Shown piece after piece: positions 9,135 through 17,818 of a stretch of DNA of 58,927 nucleotides. The notes beneath the pieces were generated by a model that was not told the DNA's origin, did not search any database, and saw only the letters and a list, made by a program, of their open reading frames with translations. The stretch is from contig DAHUYN010000012.1 of the NCBI GenBank assembly GCA_027315165.1, positions 1-58,927 on the forward strand, read 5' to 3'. A program made the position numbers and the translations under genes. The stretch's first letter is position 1. The number at the start of each line of letters is the position of its first letter. Origin of the DNA: Thermoplasmata archaeon (GTDB lineage Archaea > Thermoplasmatota > Thermoplasmata > Lutacidiplasmatales > UBA184).

Positions 9135-10240
9135 GGCCCGCGCGCATCTACGCCGACCTCAAGGTCTTCGTCCGCGGCTACCTCCGGAACCCGATCGGCC
9201 TGTTCTTCTCGCTCTTCTTCCCGATCATCCTCGTCTCGCTCTTCGGGGTGATCTTCAGCGCGAGCAGCTCGACGGTCACGCTGTACGTCGAGAACTTCGA
9301 CGCGCCTTCGAACGTGTCGGCGCAGTTCCTCACCGCGCTGAACCACACGGGGGCCGTCGAGGTCACGGTCGTCGACCCGAACGGGTCCGGCGTCGACGGC
9401 AACTTCACGCACTGGCTCGCCGTGCATTCGCACCCCGTCGGTCTCGTGATCCCGAGAGGGTTCCAGCAGGCCTACCTCTCGCACGAGCGGGTGAACCTCA
9501 CGCTCTACACGAACCCGGGCGACGCGGTCTCCTCGGGGATCGCGGAGTCGGCCGTCGCCGGGGTCGGTAACGCCTTCAGCTTCGCCGCGGTGAACGGGAC
9601 CCCCCTCATCGGCGTCACCGCCCAGCCGGTCGGCTCGACGCTCTTCAAGAGCATCGACTACCTCGTTCCGGGGCTCGTGGGCTTCTCGATCTTGACGAGC
9701 CCGATGTTCTCGATGGTCGACATCTCCTCGTCGTACCGCAAGGACGGACTGTTCCGCCAGCTCTCCCTCACCCCGCTCACGAAGGGGGAGTGGCTCGCCT
9801 CGAAGATCCTCTGGTACATCGTCCTCACCTTCCTCTCGGCGGCGATCATGGTCGGCATCGGCGTCGGGCTCTTCGGCGCCCACGTGACGCTCAGCCTCGG
9901 GCTCGTGCCGTTCCTCGTCCTGGGGCCGTTCTTCTTCGTCTCTCTCGGGATGCTCGCGGGCAGCCTCGCCAAGACCCCCGAGACGGCCGCGGTGATCGGG
10001 AACGTGATCACCTTCCCCATGATGTTCCTCGCGGGGACGTTCTTCCCGGTCTCGCTGTTCAGTCCGCCCCTGCAGCTCGTCGCGCACGCGCTCCCGCTCT
10101 ACTATGTCATCGACGGGATGAATCAGGTGATGCTGTTCAACAACTTCGCGGGGGCCCTTCCCGACCTCGCCGTCGTCGGAATCGGCTCCGTCGTCGTCTT
10201 CCTCGCCGCGATCGTCGCCTTCCGCTGGAGGGACGCGTAG
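9131..10240 (+). CDS. ABC-2 type exporter permease
   Basis: This 369-residue membrane protein has a first span at about residues 20-40 ('NPIGLFFSLFFPIILVSLFG'), a long extracytoplasmic domain rich in Asn-X-Thr/Ser sequons, and five or so spans in the C-terminal half. That is the layout of ABC2_membrane_3-type permeases. GTG at 9131 overlaps the TGA of the ATPase (GTGA), so the two are made together. 'KDGLFRQLSLTPLTKGEWL' is the usual cytoplasmic coupling-helix region. It is probably a drug, lipid or polysaccharide-precursor exporter. Confidence 0.92.
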   Translation: MRPARIYADLKVFVRGYLRNPIGLFFSLFFPIILVSLFGVIFSASSSTVTLYVENFDAPSNVSAQFLTALNHTGAVEVTVVDPNGSGVDGNFTHWLAVHSHPVGLVIPRGFQQAYLSHERVNLTLYTNPGDAVSSGIAESAVAGVGNAFSFAAVNGTPLIGVTAQPVGSTLFKSIDYLVPGLVGFSILTSPMFSMVDISSSYRKDGLFRQLSLTPLTKGEWLASKILWYIVLTFLSAAIMVGIGVGLFGAHVTLSLGLVPFLVLGPFFFVSLGMLAGSLAKTPETAAVIGNVITFPMMFLAGTFFPVSLFSPPLQLVAHALPLYYVIDGMNQVMLFNNFAGALPDLAVVGIGSVVVFLAAIVAFRWRDA

Positions 10241-10765
10241 ATGGCCGAGCCGGGCCCGGTCGACCCGACCGAGTTCCGCCGCGCGATCGCCCTCTTCGCG
10301 ACCGGCGTCGCCGTCGTCACCGCGCGGGAGGGCGCCGACCTCGCCGGACTCACCGCGAACGCCCTCCTCTCCGTCTCGCTCGAGCCGCCGACGCTTTTGG
10401 TGAGCCTCAGTACCGACGCCGACACGACACCCGTCGCCGAGCGGAGCGGTCGGTTCGGCGTGAGCCTGCTCCGCGCCGACCAGCAGGCGCTCAGCGAGAG
10501 GTTCGCGCGACCGGTCCCCTCCGCCGAGAAGTTCACCGGCCTCGATGTCCACGAAGGCGAGGGGGGCGTTCCGCTCCTCGACGGGGTCCTCGCGACGTTC
10601 GTCTGCCGGCTCGAGCGCTCGATCCCGGTGGGGGACCACCACCTCCTCCTCGGCCGCGTCGTCACCGTCGAGCGCCTCGGTGACGGCCTGCCCCTCACGT
10701 TCTATCGGAGCCGCTACGGCGAGGGGACGGGGGCCGACACGGTCCGGTTCCCGCCGGCCCGGTGA
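10241..10765 (+). CDS. Flavin reductase family protein (FMN-binding split barrel)
   Basis: This 174-residue protein is of normal length for the flavin-reductase-like family. The N-terminal pattern '[20 protein letters not shown]' and then '[20 protein letters not shown]' is diagnostic, and '[13 protein letters not shown]' and 'LGRVVTVE' follow as expected. Such proteins use NAD(P)H to reduce FMN for partner oxygenases or have become FMN-binding sensors. It begins immediately after the permease stop codon, so it belongs to the same transcript, although a functional tie to the exporter is not evident. Confidence 0.92.
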   Translation: MAEPGPVDPTEFRRAIALFATGVAVVTAREGADLAGLTANALLSVSLEPPTLLVSLSTDADTTPVAERSGRFGVSLLRADQQALSERFARPVPSAEKFTGLDVHEGEGGVPLLDGVLATFVCRLERSIPVGDHHLLLGRVVTVERLGDGLPLTFYRSRYGEGTGADTVRFPPAR

Positions 10766-10805
10766 TTCCCGTCACCGTTATGGGTCCCGGGGGCCGGTGA
10801 CGGCC

Positions 10806-11765
10806 ATGTCCGCGCCCTCCACGCGCCGGGTCCGGGTCGCCCTCGTCGGCAGCGGCCCCGCCGGCCTCACGGCGGCGATCTATCTGGCCCGCGCGAACCT
10901 CGCCCCGCTCGTCCTCTCGGGGGTCCCGTCCGGGGGCCAGCTGATGCTCACAACGGACGTCGAGAACTTCCCCGGATTCCCCGAGGGGATCCAGGGCCCG
11001 GAGCTCATCGAGCGGATGCACCAGCAGGCCGAGCGGTTCGGGGCCGAGTTCGTCGACGAGAACGTCACCTCCGTCGACCTCCAGCGCCGCCCGTTCGCGC
11101 TCCACCTGGGCAGCGGCCAGGTCGTCGAGGCCGAGGCGGTCATCGTCGCCACGGGGGCGAACGCCCGCTGGCTCGACCTCCCCTCCGAGCAGCGGCTCCG
11201 AGGCCACGGCGTCTCCGCCTGCGCGACGTGCGACGGCTTCTTCTTCAAGGGCAAGCACGTCGTGACGATCGGCGGCGGCGACTCCGCGATGGAGGAGGCG
11301 CTGTTCCTCACGAAGTTCGCCGACCACGTCACGGTGATCCACCGCCGCTCCGAGCTCCGCGCGAGCCGGATCATGCAGGCGCGCGCGCGAGCGCATCCGA
11401 AGATCTCCTTCCTTCTCGACACCGAGGTCGTCGAGGTCCTCGGCCAAGAGACCGTGACCGGGCTCAAGATCAAGGACCTGCGCAATGGCGCCGTGCGGGA
11501 GCTCCCGGCCCAGGGGCTGTTCCTCGCGATCGGGCACGTCCCCGCGACGGAGGCGTTCCGCGGTCACCTCGACCTCGACGCGAAAGGCTACCTCAAGACG
11601 CACGAGACGACGCGGACGAGCGTCGAGGGGGTCTTCGCGGCCGGCGACGTCTACGACCACCGGTACCGACAGGCGATCACCGCCGCCGGGCTCGGCTGCA
11701 TGGCCGCGCTCGACGCCGAGAAGTTCCTCGCCGAGGCCGCGGCCCCGAAGGCGTCGCACGCCTAG
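10806..11765 (+). CDS. trxB: Thioredoxin reductase
   Basis: This 319-residue flavoprotein has the FAD Rossmann motif 'GSGPAG' (residues 15-20), the redox disulfide CATC at 139-142, the NADPH motif '[10 protein letters not shown]' and the C-terminal FAD signature '[10 protein letters not shown]'. It reduces thioredoxin, or an archaeal glutaredoxin-like protein, with NADPH and so maintains cytoplasmic thiols. A TATA-like CCGTTATGG about 25-29 bases before the ATG points to its own leaderless promoter. About 40 bp separate it from the flavin reductase. Confidence 0.95.
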   Translation: MSAPSTRRVRVALVGSGPAGLTAAIYLARANLAPLVLSGVPSGGQLMLTTDVENFPGFPEGIQGPELIERMHQQAERFGAEFVDENVTSVDLQRRPFALHLGSGQVVEAEAVIVATGANARWLDLPSEQRLRGHGVSACATCDGFFFKGKHVVTIGGGDSAMEEALFLTKFADHVTVIHRRSELRASRIMQARARAHPKISFLLDTEVVEVLGQETVTGLKIKDLRNGAVRELPAQGLFLAIGHVPATEAFRGHLDLDAKGYLKTHETTRTSVEGVFAAGDVYDHRYRQAITAAGLGCMAALDAEKFLAEAAAPKASHA

Positions 11766-12146
11766 TCGCGACCCACGAGGGAGCGCGGGCCCGCGGCCGG
11801 CCCGCCGTCGCCCGACCCCACGCGCGTCGGGACCCGCTGGGCCGGCGCGGAGGGAACGGAACGCGACCTCGCGGCCGTCCCGGGGCGGCCGGGCCCCTCG
11901 GCGGCCCCGACGACGCGGGTCGCCGGGCTCGCGACGGGCTCGGCGACACGACCCGGCCTCGCGCCCCCCCGGTCCGAGGGGCGGCGCCGATCGCCGTTGA
12001 GGGGCCTGCCGGGCGGGTGCGCGAGGACGAGGTCGGCGGGAGCGGGCGAGGCGAGGTCGGGCCGGCGGCTCTTGGCGCCGACGCGCCCGGGACGGGCCGG
12101 CTCCCGAGGTGTAGTGCGAGGAGCGACAGTTCTCGTTCAAGAAGCG
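11766..12146. other. Gene-free, GC-rich stretch
   Basis: About 380 bp between thioredoxin reductase and the ferredoxin promoter. It is extremely GC-rich, and open frames here carry only Arg/Gly/Pro-rich sequence with no start or motif support. I looked for tRNA T-loops and the conserved GAGGAAAGUCC of RNase P RNA and saw neither. Confidence 0.5.
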
Positions 12147-12153
12147 TTTAATA
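12147..12153 (+). promoter_or_regulatory. TATA box for the ferredoxin-GGR operon
   Basis: TTTAATA lies in an otherwise GC-rich context and is preceded by GAAGCG. The predicted start site is near 12177, which leaves a leader of under 10 nt before the GTG at 12186. Confidence 0.7.
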
Positions 12154-12185
12154 GGGTAGGCGAGGGTGGCGCGCCGAGGAACGCC

Positions 12186-12377
12186 GTGCCGGGGAAGAAG
12201 AGCCTGCACATCGAGTCCAGTGGCCAGCTGTGCGTCTACTGCGGCGCCTGCGTCGGTGTCTGTCCCCTCAACTGCATCTACCTGGACGAGACGCGGATCA
12301 CCTTCGACGAGCGCATCTGCACCCGGTGCGAGATCTGCGTGAAGGCCTGCCCCGTCGGCGCGATCGAGATCGACTAG
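12186..12377 (+). CDS. 2[4Fe-4S] ferredoxin, likely electron donor to geranylgeranyl reductase
   Basis: This 63-residue protein has two classical cluster motifs: Cys16-x2-Cys19-x2-Cys22-x3-Cys26-Pro and Cys45-x2-Cys48-x2-Cys51-x3-Cys55-Pro. GTG at 12186 is chosen because it lies about 30 bases after the TATA box and gives a compact ferredoxin with only 15 residues before the first cysteine. The next gene, a geranylgeranyl reductase, follows after 14 nt. In some archaea a ferredoxin encoded beside this enzyme is the physiological reductant for lipid saturation (established for a methanogen pair, as I recall), so the same role is inferred here. Confidence 0.92.
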   Translation: MPGKKSLHIESSGQLCVYCGACVGVCPLNCIYLDETRITFDERICTRCEICVKACPVGAIEID

Positions 12378-12391
12378 AAGGAGGGAAGGAG

Positions 12392-13585
12392 ATGGCGAAG
12401 AACCTCACGACGGACGTCCTCGTGGTCGGTGGCGGGCCGTCGGGCAGCATGACCGCGAAGTGGGCGGCCCGACACGGCGCCCGGGTCCTCCTCATCGAGA
12501 AGCGGCAGGAGATCGGCAGCCCCGTGCGCTGCGGCGAGGGGATGAGCAAGGAGTGGCTCAAGGAGGTCGGCATCACGCCGAGCCCCCGCTGGATCAACCT
12601 CGAGGTCGAGGGGGCCCGCATCTTCTCCCCGTCGGAGAAGGTCTTCGAGATCAACGAGAAGCACGCCGGCAACGAGGTCGGCTACGTCGTCGAGCGCGAC
12701 GCCTTCGACAAGCAGCTCGCCATCGACGCCGCGAACGCCGGGGCCGAGATCCATCTCAAGACCGCCGCGACCGGCCTCCTCAAGGAGGGGGGGCGCGTCG
12801 TCGGCGTCCGCGCCAAGGAGTTCGGCGAGCCGTTCGAGATCCGCGCGAAGGTGACGATCGGCGCCGACGGGTTCGAGTCCCAGGTCGGGCGCTGGGCGGG
12901 GATCCCGACGAACCTCGCGCTCCGCGACATGGACTCCTGCCTCCAGTACCGGATGACGGACGTCGACTGCGACGTCCGCTACTGTGACTTCTACCTCGGC
13001 ACCGTCGCCCCGGGCGGCTACGTCTGGGTCTTCCCCAAGGCCGACGGCCTCGCCAACGTCGGCATCGGGGTCCAGCTCTCCCAGATCCAGGAGCCCGCCG
13101 CGGCCCGGACGTTCCTCGACCGGTGGATCGACAAGCATCCCGGCTACGCGAAGGGCAAGAAGATCGACGTCGTCGGGGGAGGGGTCTCGATCTCGCCGCC
13201 GCTCAAGCAGACCGTCGCCGACGGGATCATGCTCGTCGGGGACGCCGCCCGGATGATCGACCCGCTCACGGGGGGCGGCATCGCCAACGGCTGCATCGCG
13301 GGGAAGATCTGCGGCGAGGTCGCCGCGAAGGCGGTCCACGACGGCACGCCGACCAAGGAGTTCTTCCAGACCTACGAGAAGGGCTGGCGGGCGAGGCTCG
13401 AGGAGAAGCTCTACCGCAACTGGCTCGCCAAGGAGAAGCTCTGCTCGCTCTCCGACGAGACCTTCAACAAGGTCGTCGATGCGCTCGTGGACGTGAAGCT
13501 CGAGAAGCTCACCGTCCACAACATCCTCAAGGCCGTTCGGGACAAGTACCCCGAGGTCACGAAGGAGTTCGAGGCGTTCCTCTAG
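12392..13585 (+). CDS. Digeranylgeranylglycerophospholipid (geranylgeranyl) reductase
   Basis: This 397-residue FAD enzyme saturates the isoprenoid chains of archaeal membrane lipids. The N-terminus has the FAD motif 'VVGGGPSGSM', then the family's catalytic-region 'GSPVRCGEGMS' (PxxCG). The YxWxFPK-type substrate motif appears as 'GGYVWVFPKADGLANVGIG', and the C-terminal FAD motif is 'MLVGDAARMIDPLTGGGI'. Length is normal for the family. A purine-rich GGAGG lies 8-12 bases before the ATG, one of the few clear Shine-Dalgarno sequences in the window, as expected for the second gene of an operon behind the ferredoxin. Confidence 0.95.
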   Translation: MAKNLTTDVLVVGGGPSGSMTAKWAARHGARVLLIEKRQEIGSPVRCGEGMSKEWLKEVGITPSPRWINLEVEGARIFSPSEKVFEINEKHAGNEVGYVVERDAFDKQLAIDAANAGAEIHLKTAATGLLKEGGRVVGVRAKEFGEPFEIRAKVTIGADGFESQVGRWAGIPTNLALRDMDSCLQYRMTDVDCDVRYCDFYLGTVAPGGYVWVFPKADGLANVGIGVQLSQIQEPAAARTFLDRWIDKHPGYAKGKKIDVVGGGVSISPPLKQTVADGIMLVGDAARMIDPLTGGGIANGCIAGKICGEVAAKAVHDGTPTKEFFQTYEKGWRARLEEKLYRNWLAKEKLCSLSDETFNKVVDALVDVKLEKLTVHNILKAVRDKYPEVTKEFEAFL

Positions 13586-13589
13586 GTCG

Positions 13590-14210
13590 ATGCCCGGCGC
13601 ACCGAACCGCCCTCCAGAGATCGCCCCGGCCGCGGAGGCCACGCTCCCGGCGGACGAGACCGCCCGACGCCTGCTGAGACGGCTCGGACCGATGCGCGTC
13701 GCCCTCCAGCTCGAGCTGTGGAAGGGGAACCCGTCGCAAGAGCTCCTCCGCCCCCTCGAGCTCGCCGAGACGAACCTCGCCTCGGGGGACCTCGCGACGG
13801 CCTCGGGCCACCTGGACCAGCTCGCCGTCCGGTTCGCCGAGCCCCGGTGGCCCACGCTGCCGGTCCCGTTCCGGGGCCTGCGCGTCTCGATCCCGGCGCC
13901 CCAGCCCCCGCAGTGGGACCCGGAGCACGCGCTGTCGCCCGCCGAGAAGGACGCGCGGCGCCTCCAGCGCGAGGCGGAGCTGCAGGTGGCGCTCGCGCGC
14001 GCGACCCTCGAGTGGGCTGCGAGGTCCGGCGTCGACCTCGCGGGGCTCGCGCCGCTTCTCGTCGAGGCGGCGGCCGCTCAGGGGCCCCCGACGACGCCCG
14101 CGTTCTTCGACGCGATCGACCGGTTCTGGCAGGGCGTTCGCGCGCGCGTCCCGATGCCCAAGCCACAGGGACGTGCGCCGCTCGCGCCCTCCGAGAGCCG
14201 GGTCGCGTGA
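13590..14210 (+). CDS. Hypothetical helical protein
   Basis: This 206-residue protein is rich in Leu, Ala, Glu and Arg, with probable helical hairpins ('LELAETNLASGDLATASGHL' resembles a TPR-like pair). I recognise no family. It begins four bases after the geranylgeranyl reductase stop and its TGA overlaps the GTG of the next gene, so it is in the same transcript. A role linked to membrane-lipid maturation is possible only by context. Confidence 0.7.
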   Translation: MPGAPNRPPEIAPAAEATLPADETARRLLRRLGPMRVALQLELWKGNPSQELLRPLELAETNLASGDLATASGHLDQLAVRFAEPRWPTLPVPFRGLRVSIPAPQPPQWDPEHALSPAEKDARRLQREAELQVALARATLEWAARSGVDLAGLAPLLVEAAAAQGPPTTPAFFDAIDRFWQGVRARVPMPKPQGRAPLAPSESRVA

Positions 14211-14713
14211 CGCCGCCGGCGCCGCGTCGCGGGCCGCCGGACCGCGGAGAGATCGAGGGGTTCCTCGAAGGCGTCACGCACCGGCTCCGAGGGCTCCCCG
14301 AGCCGCCACGCCGCGACCTCGAGGCCGACCTCGGGCGCGCCCGCGAGGCGTTCGCCTTGGGGGCGCTCGTCGAAACGGAGCGGATCCTCCTCGACCTCGA
14401 GGTCCGCGCGGACGCCATCGAGGGAGAGCCGGAGCTCTCCGAGTGGCCGCGGGGGCTCGTCGGCTACGTGCCCAAGGGGGAGCGCGGACACGCCACGTCC
14501 GACGAGGAGGACCCTCTCTCGAACCGGCTCCGGCTCATCGGACGCCTCGCCGCCGTGCGGCGCTCCCAGGGGCGCGACGTCTCCCGAGCCGAGGCGCTCC
14601 TCGGCGAGGCCGACGCGGCGCTCCGCGCCGGCGACCGCCGGTCGGCGCGACGGCGCGTCGACGAGGCCCATGCCCTCCTCGAGGTCGAGCCGCGGAGCCC
14701 CTCCGAGGAGTAA
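14207..14713 (+). CDS. Hypothetical helical protein, coupled to the preceding gene
   Basis: This 168-residue product starts at GTG 14207, overlapping the upstream TGA. It has paired helices such as 'LEADLGRAREAFALGALVET' and, near the end, 'EALLGEADAALRAGDRRSAR'. Both are spaced like the helical pairs in its neighbour at 13590-14210, so the two may be distant paralogues. No family was recognised. Alternative open sequence upstream in this frame is antisense-like shadow and was not used. Confidence 0.65.
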   Translation: MTPPAPRRGPPDRGEIEGFLEGVTHRLRGLPEPPRRDLEADLGRAREAFALGALVETERILLDLEVRADAIEGEPELSEWPRGLVGYVPKGERGHATSDEEDPLSNRLRLIGRLAAVRRSQGRDVSRAEALLGEADAALRAGDRRSARRRVDEAHALLEVEPRSPSEE

Positions 14714-14741
14714 AGAGCCGGGGCCTCGTGGGCGCGTCGCC

Positions 14742-15743
14742 ATGCGACCCGTGCGATTCGGGACCTTCTCGATCGTCGCCCGCGACGGGGAGAGCGGGAC
14801 GTGGGGCGTCGCGGTCCAGTCCAAGTTCATCAGCGTCGGGTCCGTCGTGCCGTGGGCCCGTGCGAACGCCGGGGCTCTCGCGACACAGGCGCTCGCGAAC
14901 GTCCGCTATGGGCCCGACGGGATCGCGCTTCTCGAGAAGGGCGCGAGCGCCGAGGAGGTCGTCCGTCGCCTCACCGAGGCCGACCCCAAGCGCGACGAGC
15001 GCCAGCTCGGCGTCGTCGACGCACGGGGCCGCGCCGCGGCCTGGACGGGCGCCAAATGCCTCGACTGGGCCGGCCACAAGGTCGGCGACGGCTACGCCTG
15101 CCAGGGGAACATCCTCACCGGGCCCGCGGTCGTGACCGCGATGGCCCGCACCTTCGAGTCGACCCCCGGGGACCTCCCCGAGCGGCTCCTCGCCGCGCTC
15201 GCGGCCGCCCAGCGCGAGGGGGGCGACCGTCGGGGGATGCAGTCCGCCGCCCTCCTGATCGTCCGCGAAAAGGGCGGCTACGACGAGGGTTCGGACCGCT
15301 GGGTCGACGTCCGCGTCGACGACCATCCCTCGCCGATCGAGGAGCTCCGACGGGTCTTCCGGCTCTACGACCTCACGATGCTCTCGCGCGAGGACCCGGC
15401 GACCGCCGTGGTCCTCGAGGGGGAGGTCGCGCGCGTCGTCCAGCACCACCTGAGCGTCCTCGGCTACTACGCGGGCGGGCTCACCGGCCGCTGGGACGCC
15501 CCGAGCCGGGCCGCCTACGCGAAGTTCCTCGCCGAGCACAACTTCGAGAACAAGGCCCGCGACGACGGCAAGGCCTGGCCGTCGGTCCTCGACTACCTTC
15601 AAGAGCGGGCGCTCGAGGAGGTCCGGCGGAGGACAAGGACCGCGCCGATCGTCCCGAACGCGCTCGAGCGCGGCCCGGGGGCCGCGCCGACGGAGGGAGC
15701 CCCATCGTCGAAGGAACGTCCCACGAAGGCCCGGCGCACGTAA
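14742..15743 (+). CDS. DUF1028 Ntn-hydrolase-like protein with C-terminal peptidoglycan-binding-like domain
   Basis: Residues 1-220 match DUF1028: 'RFGTFSIVARDGESGTWGVA', 'VGSVVPWARANAGALATQA', 'GAKCLDWAGHKVGDGYACQG' and 'GNILTGPAVV' are its hallmark blocks. The fold is that of N-terminal-nucleophile hydrolases, but the activity is undefined. Residues 235-300 ('VQHHLSVLGYYAGGLTGRWD') are the putative peptidoglycan-binding domain that often follows DUF1028. Total length is 333 residues. A TATA-like AGTAAAGA about 27-32 bases upstream of the ATG suggests its own promoter, and its TAA overlaps the probable start of Pcc1. Confidence 0.9.
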   Translation: MRPVRFGTFSIVARDGESGTWGVAVQSKFISVGSVVPWARANAGALATQALANVRYGPDGIALLEKGASAEEVVRRLTEADPKRDERQLGVVDARGRAAAWTGAKCLDWAGHKVGDGYACQGNILTGPAVVTAMARTFESTPGDLPERLLAALAAAQREGGDRRGMQSAALLIVREKGGYDEGSDRWVDVRVDDHPSPIEELRRVFRLYDLTMLSREDPATAVVLEGEVARVVQHHLSVLGYYAGGLTGRWDAPSRAAYAKFLAEHNFENKARDDGKAWPSVLDYLQERALEEVRRRTRTAPIVPNALERGPGAAPTEGAPSSKERPTKARRT

Positions 15744-16012
15744 CCGTCCGGCTCGAGCGCCGCTACAAGAGCGCTCTCGAGGCCGAGCGCATCGTTCGCG
15801 CGCTCGCCGCCGACCAGCCCGACTACGTCGACGCGGAGCGCGAGGGCCCGACGGTCCGCTTTCGGGTGAGCGGGGCGAGCGCGGGGAGCGTCCGCGCGAC
15901 GTTGGAGGACCTGCTCGCCTGCCTCCAGAGCGCGGAGGGGACGGCCCCGATCACGCGGCACCGGCCGCGATCCCCCGAAGCCGCGCCCCCCCCTGACGGT
16001 CGAGCTCCCTGA
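15740..16012 (+). CDS. KEOPS complex Pcc1-like subunit with a non-standard start (GTA)
   Basis: The frame encodes about 90 residues reading 'VTVRLERRYKSALEAERIVR', then 'VRFRVSGASAGSVRATLEDL'. This is the two-helix, four-strand pattern of Pcc1/CTAG proteins, the dimerising subunit of KEOPS that makes t6A in tRNA. No ATG, GTG or TTG is present in frame for at least 30 codons upstream. The best-placed start is GTA at 15740-15742, in the register GTAA with the DUF1028 stop, exactly where other genes here use GTGA. A GTG-to-GTA change or a sequence error would explain this. The 3' end overlaps the convergent Etf gene by 62 bp. Confidence 0.65.
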   Translation, partial: VTVRLERRYKSALEAERIVRALAADQPDYVDAEREGPTVRFRVSGASAGSVRATLEDLLACLQSAEGTAPITRHRPRSPEAAPPPDGRAP

Positions 16013-17756
16013 GGAGCTCCTCAAAGTCGCCGACGACGACGACGTCGGCCTCGGCGCGGGCCGCCGCCTCGGGGTCGCGCGTGAGGACGAGGACGGTGCC
16101 CGCTCTCCGATAGCCGATGAGCTGGTTCGGGCGCGCGCTCGTGGCGACGAGCACGGCGAGCCGTGGAGCGAGGCTCCGGCCCGTGAGGCCGACCTGGCAC
16201 TGGCGCGGCAGCCAGCCGCTGTCGACGACCTTGCGGCTGGCGGCGATCGCGGCCCCCCACGCGTCGGCGAGGCGCCGGACCCCCTCGACGCCGGCGACGC
16301 CGCCGACGCCCTGGCCGACGCCGACGACGAGGGCGGCGCCGTCGAGGTCGCGAGCCCCGGCCTCGACCTCGCGCCCTTCGGCCTCGAAGAGGGCCGCCGG
16401 TTCCGGGAGCTCGGCCGCGGCGCGGCGGAGAGGGACCGGGGCCGCCCCGGACGGCGCGGGCCCGGCGCCGGCCCGGACCGTGAACAGAGCGGGCGCCTGG
16501 CGACTCTCGATCTCGGCGAGATACCGCCCCCCGAAGGCGGGCTTGCGGCCGAGGAGCGCGCCGCCTTCTGAGGCCGCGAGATCGATCGCGTCGCCCGTGA
16601 GGCCGAGACCCAGCGTCGCCGAGAGCCGGCCCGCGACGGCCCGGCCGAACTCGGTGGCGGGGAAGACGAGCCCGGACGGGACCGGCGGGTCGCCGAGGTG
16701 CGCGGCGATCGCCGTCGCGGTGCGGCGCTCGTCGACCCGGCCCCGGGCCGGTGTGAAGCGGAGCGAGGCGGCGCCGGCGGCGCCGACCCGACGGAGCTCG
16801 TCGGGCCCGGGCTCGCCGCCGACCCAGAGCCCCTCGATCGAGCCACCGGGGAGCTGGGCGACCGCCATCGAGAGGGCGGCGAGCCCCGGGCTCTCGAGGC
16901 TGCCCGACGCGCCGCTCACGAGGACGCGCACCGCCGCACCGTCGGCGCGGGGCGGCGCCGGCGAGGGCGCGGGGGTTCGTGCGAGGCGCTCGTCGAGGAG
17001 GGCGAGCGCGCGGCCCACCCGCTCGGCCGGGCTGCCGGCGTCGCAGAGCACGGGTCGGCGCGTCGGTGCGACCTCCAAGACCCGCGCGACGCGCGTCGGC
17101 GAGGCCGCCTCGCCGACGTCGGCCGGGCGAAGACCGAGATCGGCGACGCTCCACGCCTCGACGCGCGACAGGTCGACGGAGGCTCGCGCCTCGTCGGTCG
17201 GCTTGCGCAGCGCGACGATCTTCTCCCCGACCGCGACGACGGCCGGCAGCGGCACCGACTGCCGGACCCAGCCGGTCTCCGTGTCGGAGACGACGCGGAC
17301 CCGCCCGCCCTCGACGATCTCCAGCGCGCGCGCCGACGGAAGATACGGCCGTGCCAGCAGCGCCGCGACCTGGGCGGGGACCTGCCCGGTCTCCGAGTCC
17401 GTCGACCAGCGGCCGGTGAGCACGAGCGGAGCGTCGAGCCGACGCAGGGCGGCGACGAGCACGCGGGCGGTGACGAGCGAGTCGGAGCCCGCGAGCGCCG
17501 GGTCGCTCACGAGGACGGCACGGTCCGCCCCGAGAGCGAGGGCGTCCCGGAACGCCTCGCGCGCCGAGGGGGGTCCCATCGAGAGGACCGTGACGCGCTC
17601 GCCGTCGCGTCGGCGGTCGAGGGCGAGCCGGAGCGCCCGCTGGTCGAACGGGTTGAGGAACAGCTCCGCCCCCTCGCGGAGGAGGCGACCCCGCGCGAGG
17701 TCGACCCCCACCCGGTCGGCATCGGGGACCGCCTTGGCGAGGATCGTCCACTCCAT
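15951..17756 (-). CDS. Fused electron transfer flavoprotein, beta then alpha subunit
   Basis: The 601-residue protein joins an EtfB domain (about 1-250; 'WTILAKAVPDADRVGVD', 'LTGRWSTDSETGQVPAQVAA') to an EtfA domain (about 275-601). The EtfA FAD region is recognisable at 'VVDSGWLPRQCQVGLTGRSL', but where ordinary EtfA has the ISGA-QH-AG motif this protein has 'VATSARPNQLIGYRRAGT'. ETFs pass electrons from acyl-CoA or other dehydrogenases to membrane quinone. Single-chain fusions are known in some archaea. The altered FAD loop may change flavin potential. The ATG at 17756 is divergent from the CPBP gene, with 62 bp shared for promoters. Confidence 0.88.
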   Translation of the reverse strand: MEWTILAKAVPDADRVGVDLARGRLLREGAELFLNPFDQRALRLALDRRRDGERVTVLSMGPPSAREAFRDALALGADRAVLVSDPALAGSDSLVTARVLVAALRRLDAPLVLTGRWSTDSETGQVPAQVAALLARPYLPSARALEIVEGGRVRVVSDTETGWVRQSVPLPAVVAVGEKIVALRKPTDEARASVDLSRVEAWSVADLGLRPADVGEAASPTRVARVLEVAPTRRPVLCDAGSPAERVGRALALLDERLARTPAPSPAPPRADGAAVRVLVSGASGSLESPGLAALSMAVAQLPGGSIEGLWVGGEPGPDELRRVGAAGAASLRFTPARGRVDERRTATAIAAHLGDPPVPSGLVFPATEFGRAVAGRLSATLGLGLTGDAIDLAASEGGALLGRKPAFGGRYLAEIESRQAPALFTVRAGAGPAPSGAAPVPLRRAAAELPEPAALFEAEGREVEAGARDLDGAALVVGVGQGVGGVAGVEGVRRLADAWGAAIAASRKVVDSGWLPRQCQVGLTGRSLAPRLAVLVATSARPNQLIGYRRAGTVLVLTRDPEAAARAEADVVVVGDFEELLRELDRQGGARLRGIAAGAA

Positions 17757-17818
17757 GGCCGGCTCCGAGGGCCTCGAGACCGACCAACGGATAAGTAGCG
17801 CCGGCGGGTCGTTCGGGC

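Noticed and set aside
11766-12146. Possible RNase P or other structural RNA in the GC-rich gap
   Set aside because: Expected conserved core sequences were not found by eye; no further support.
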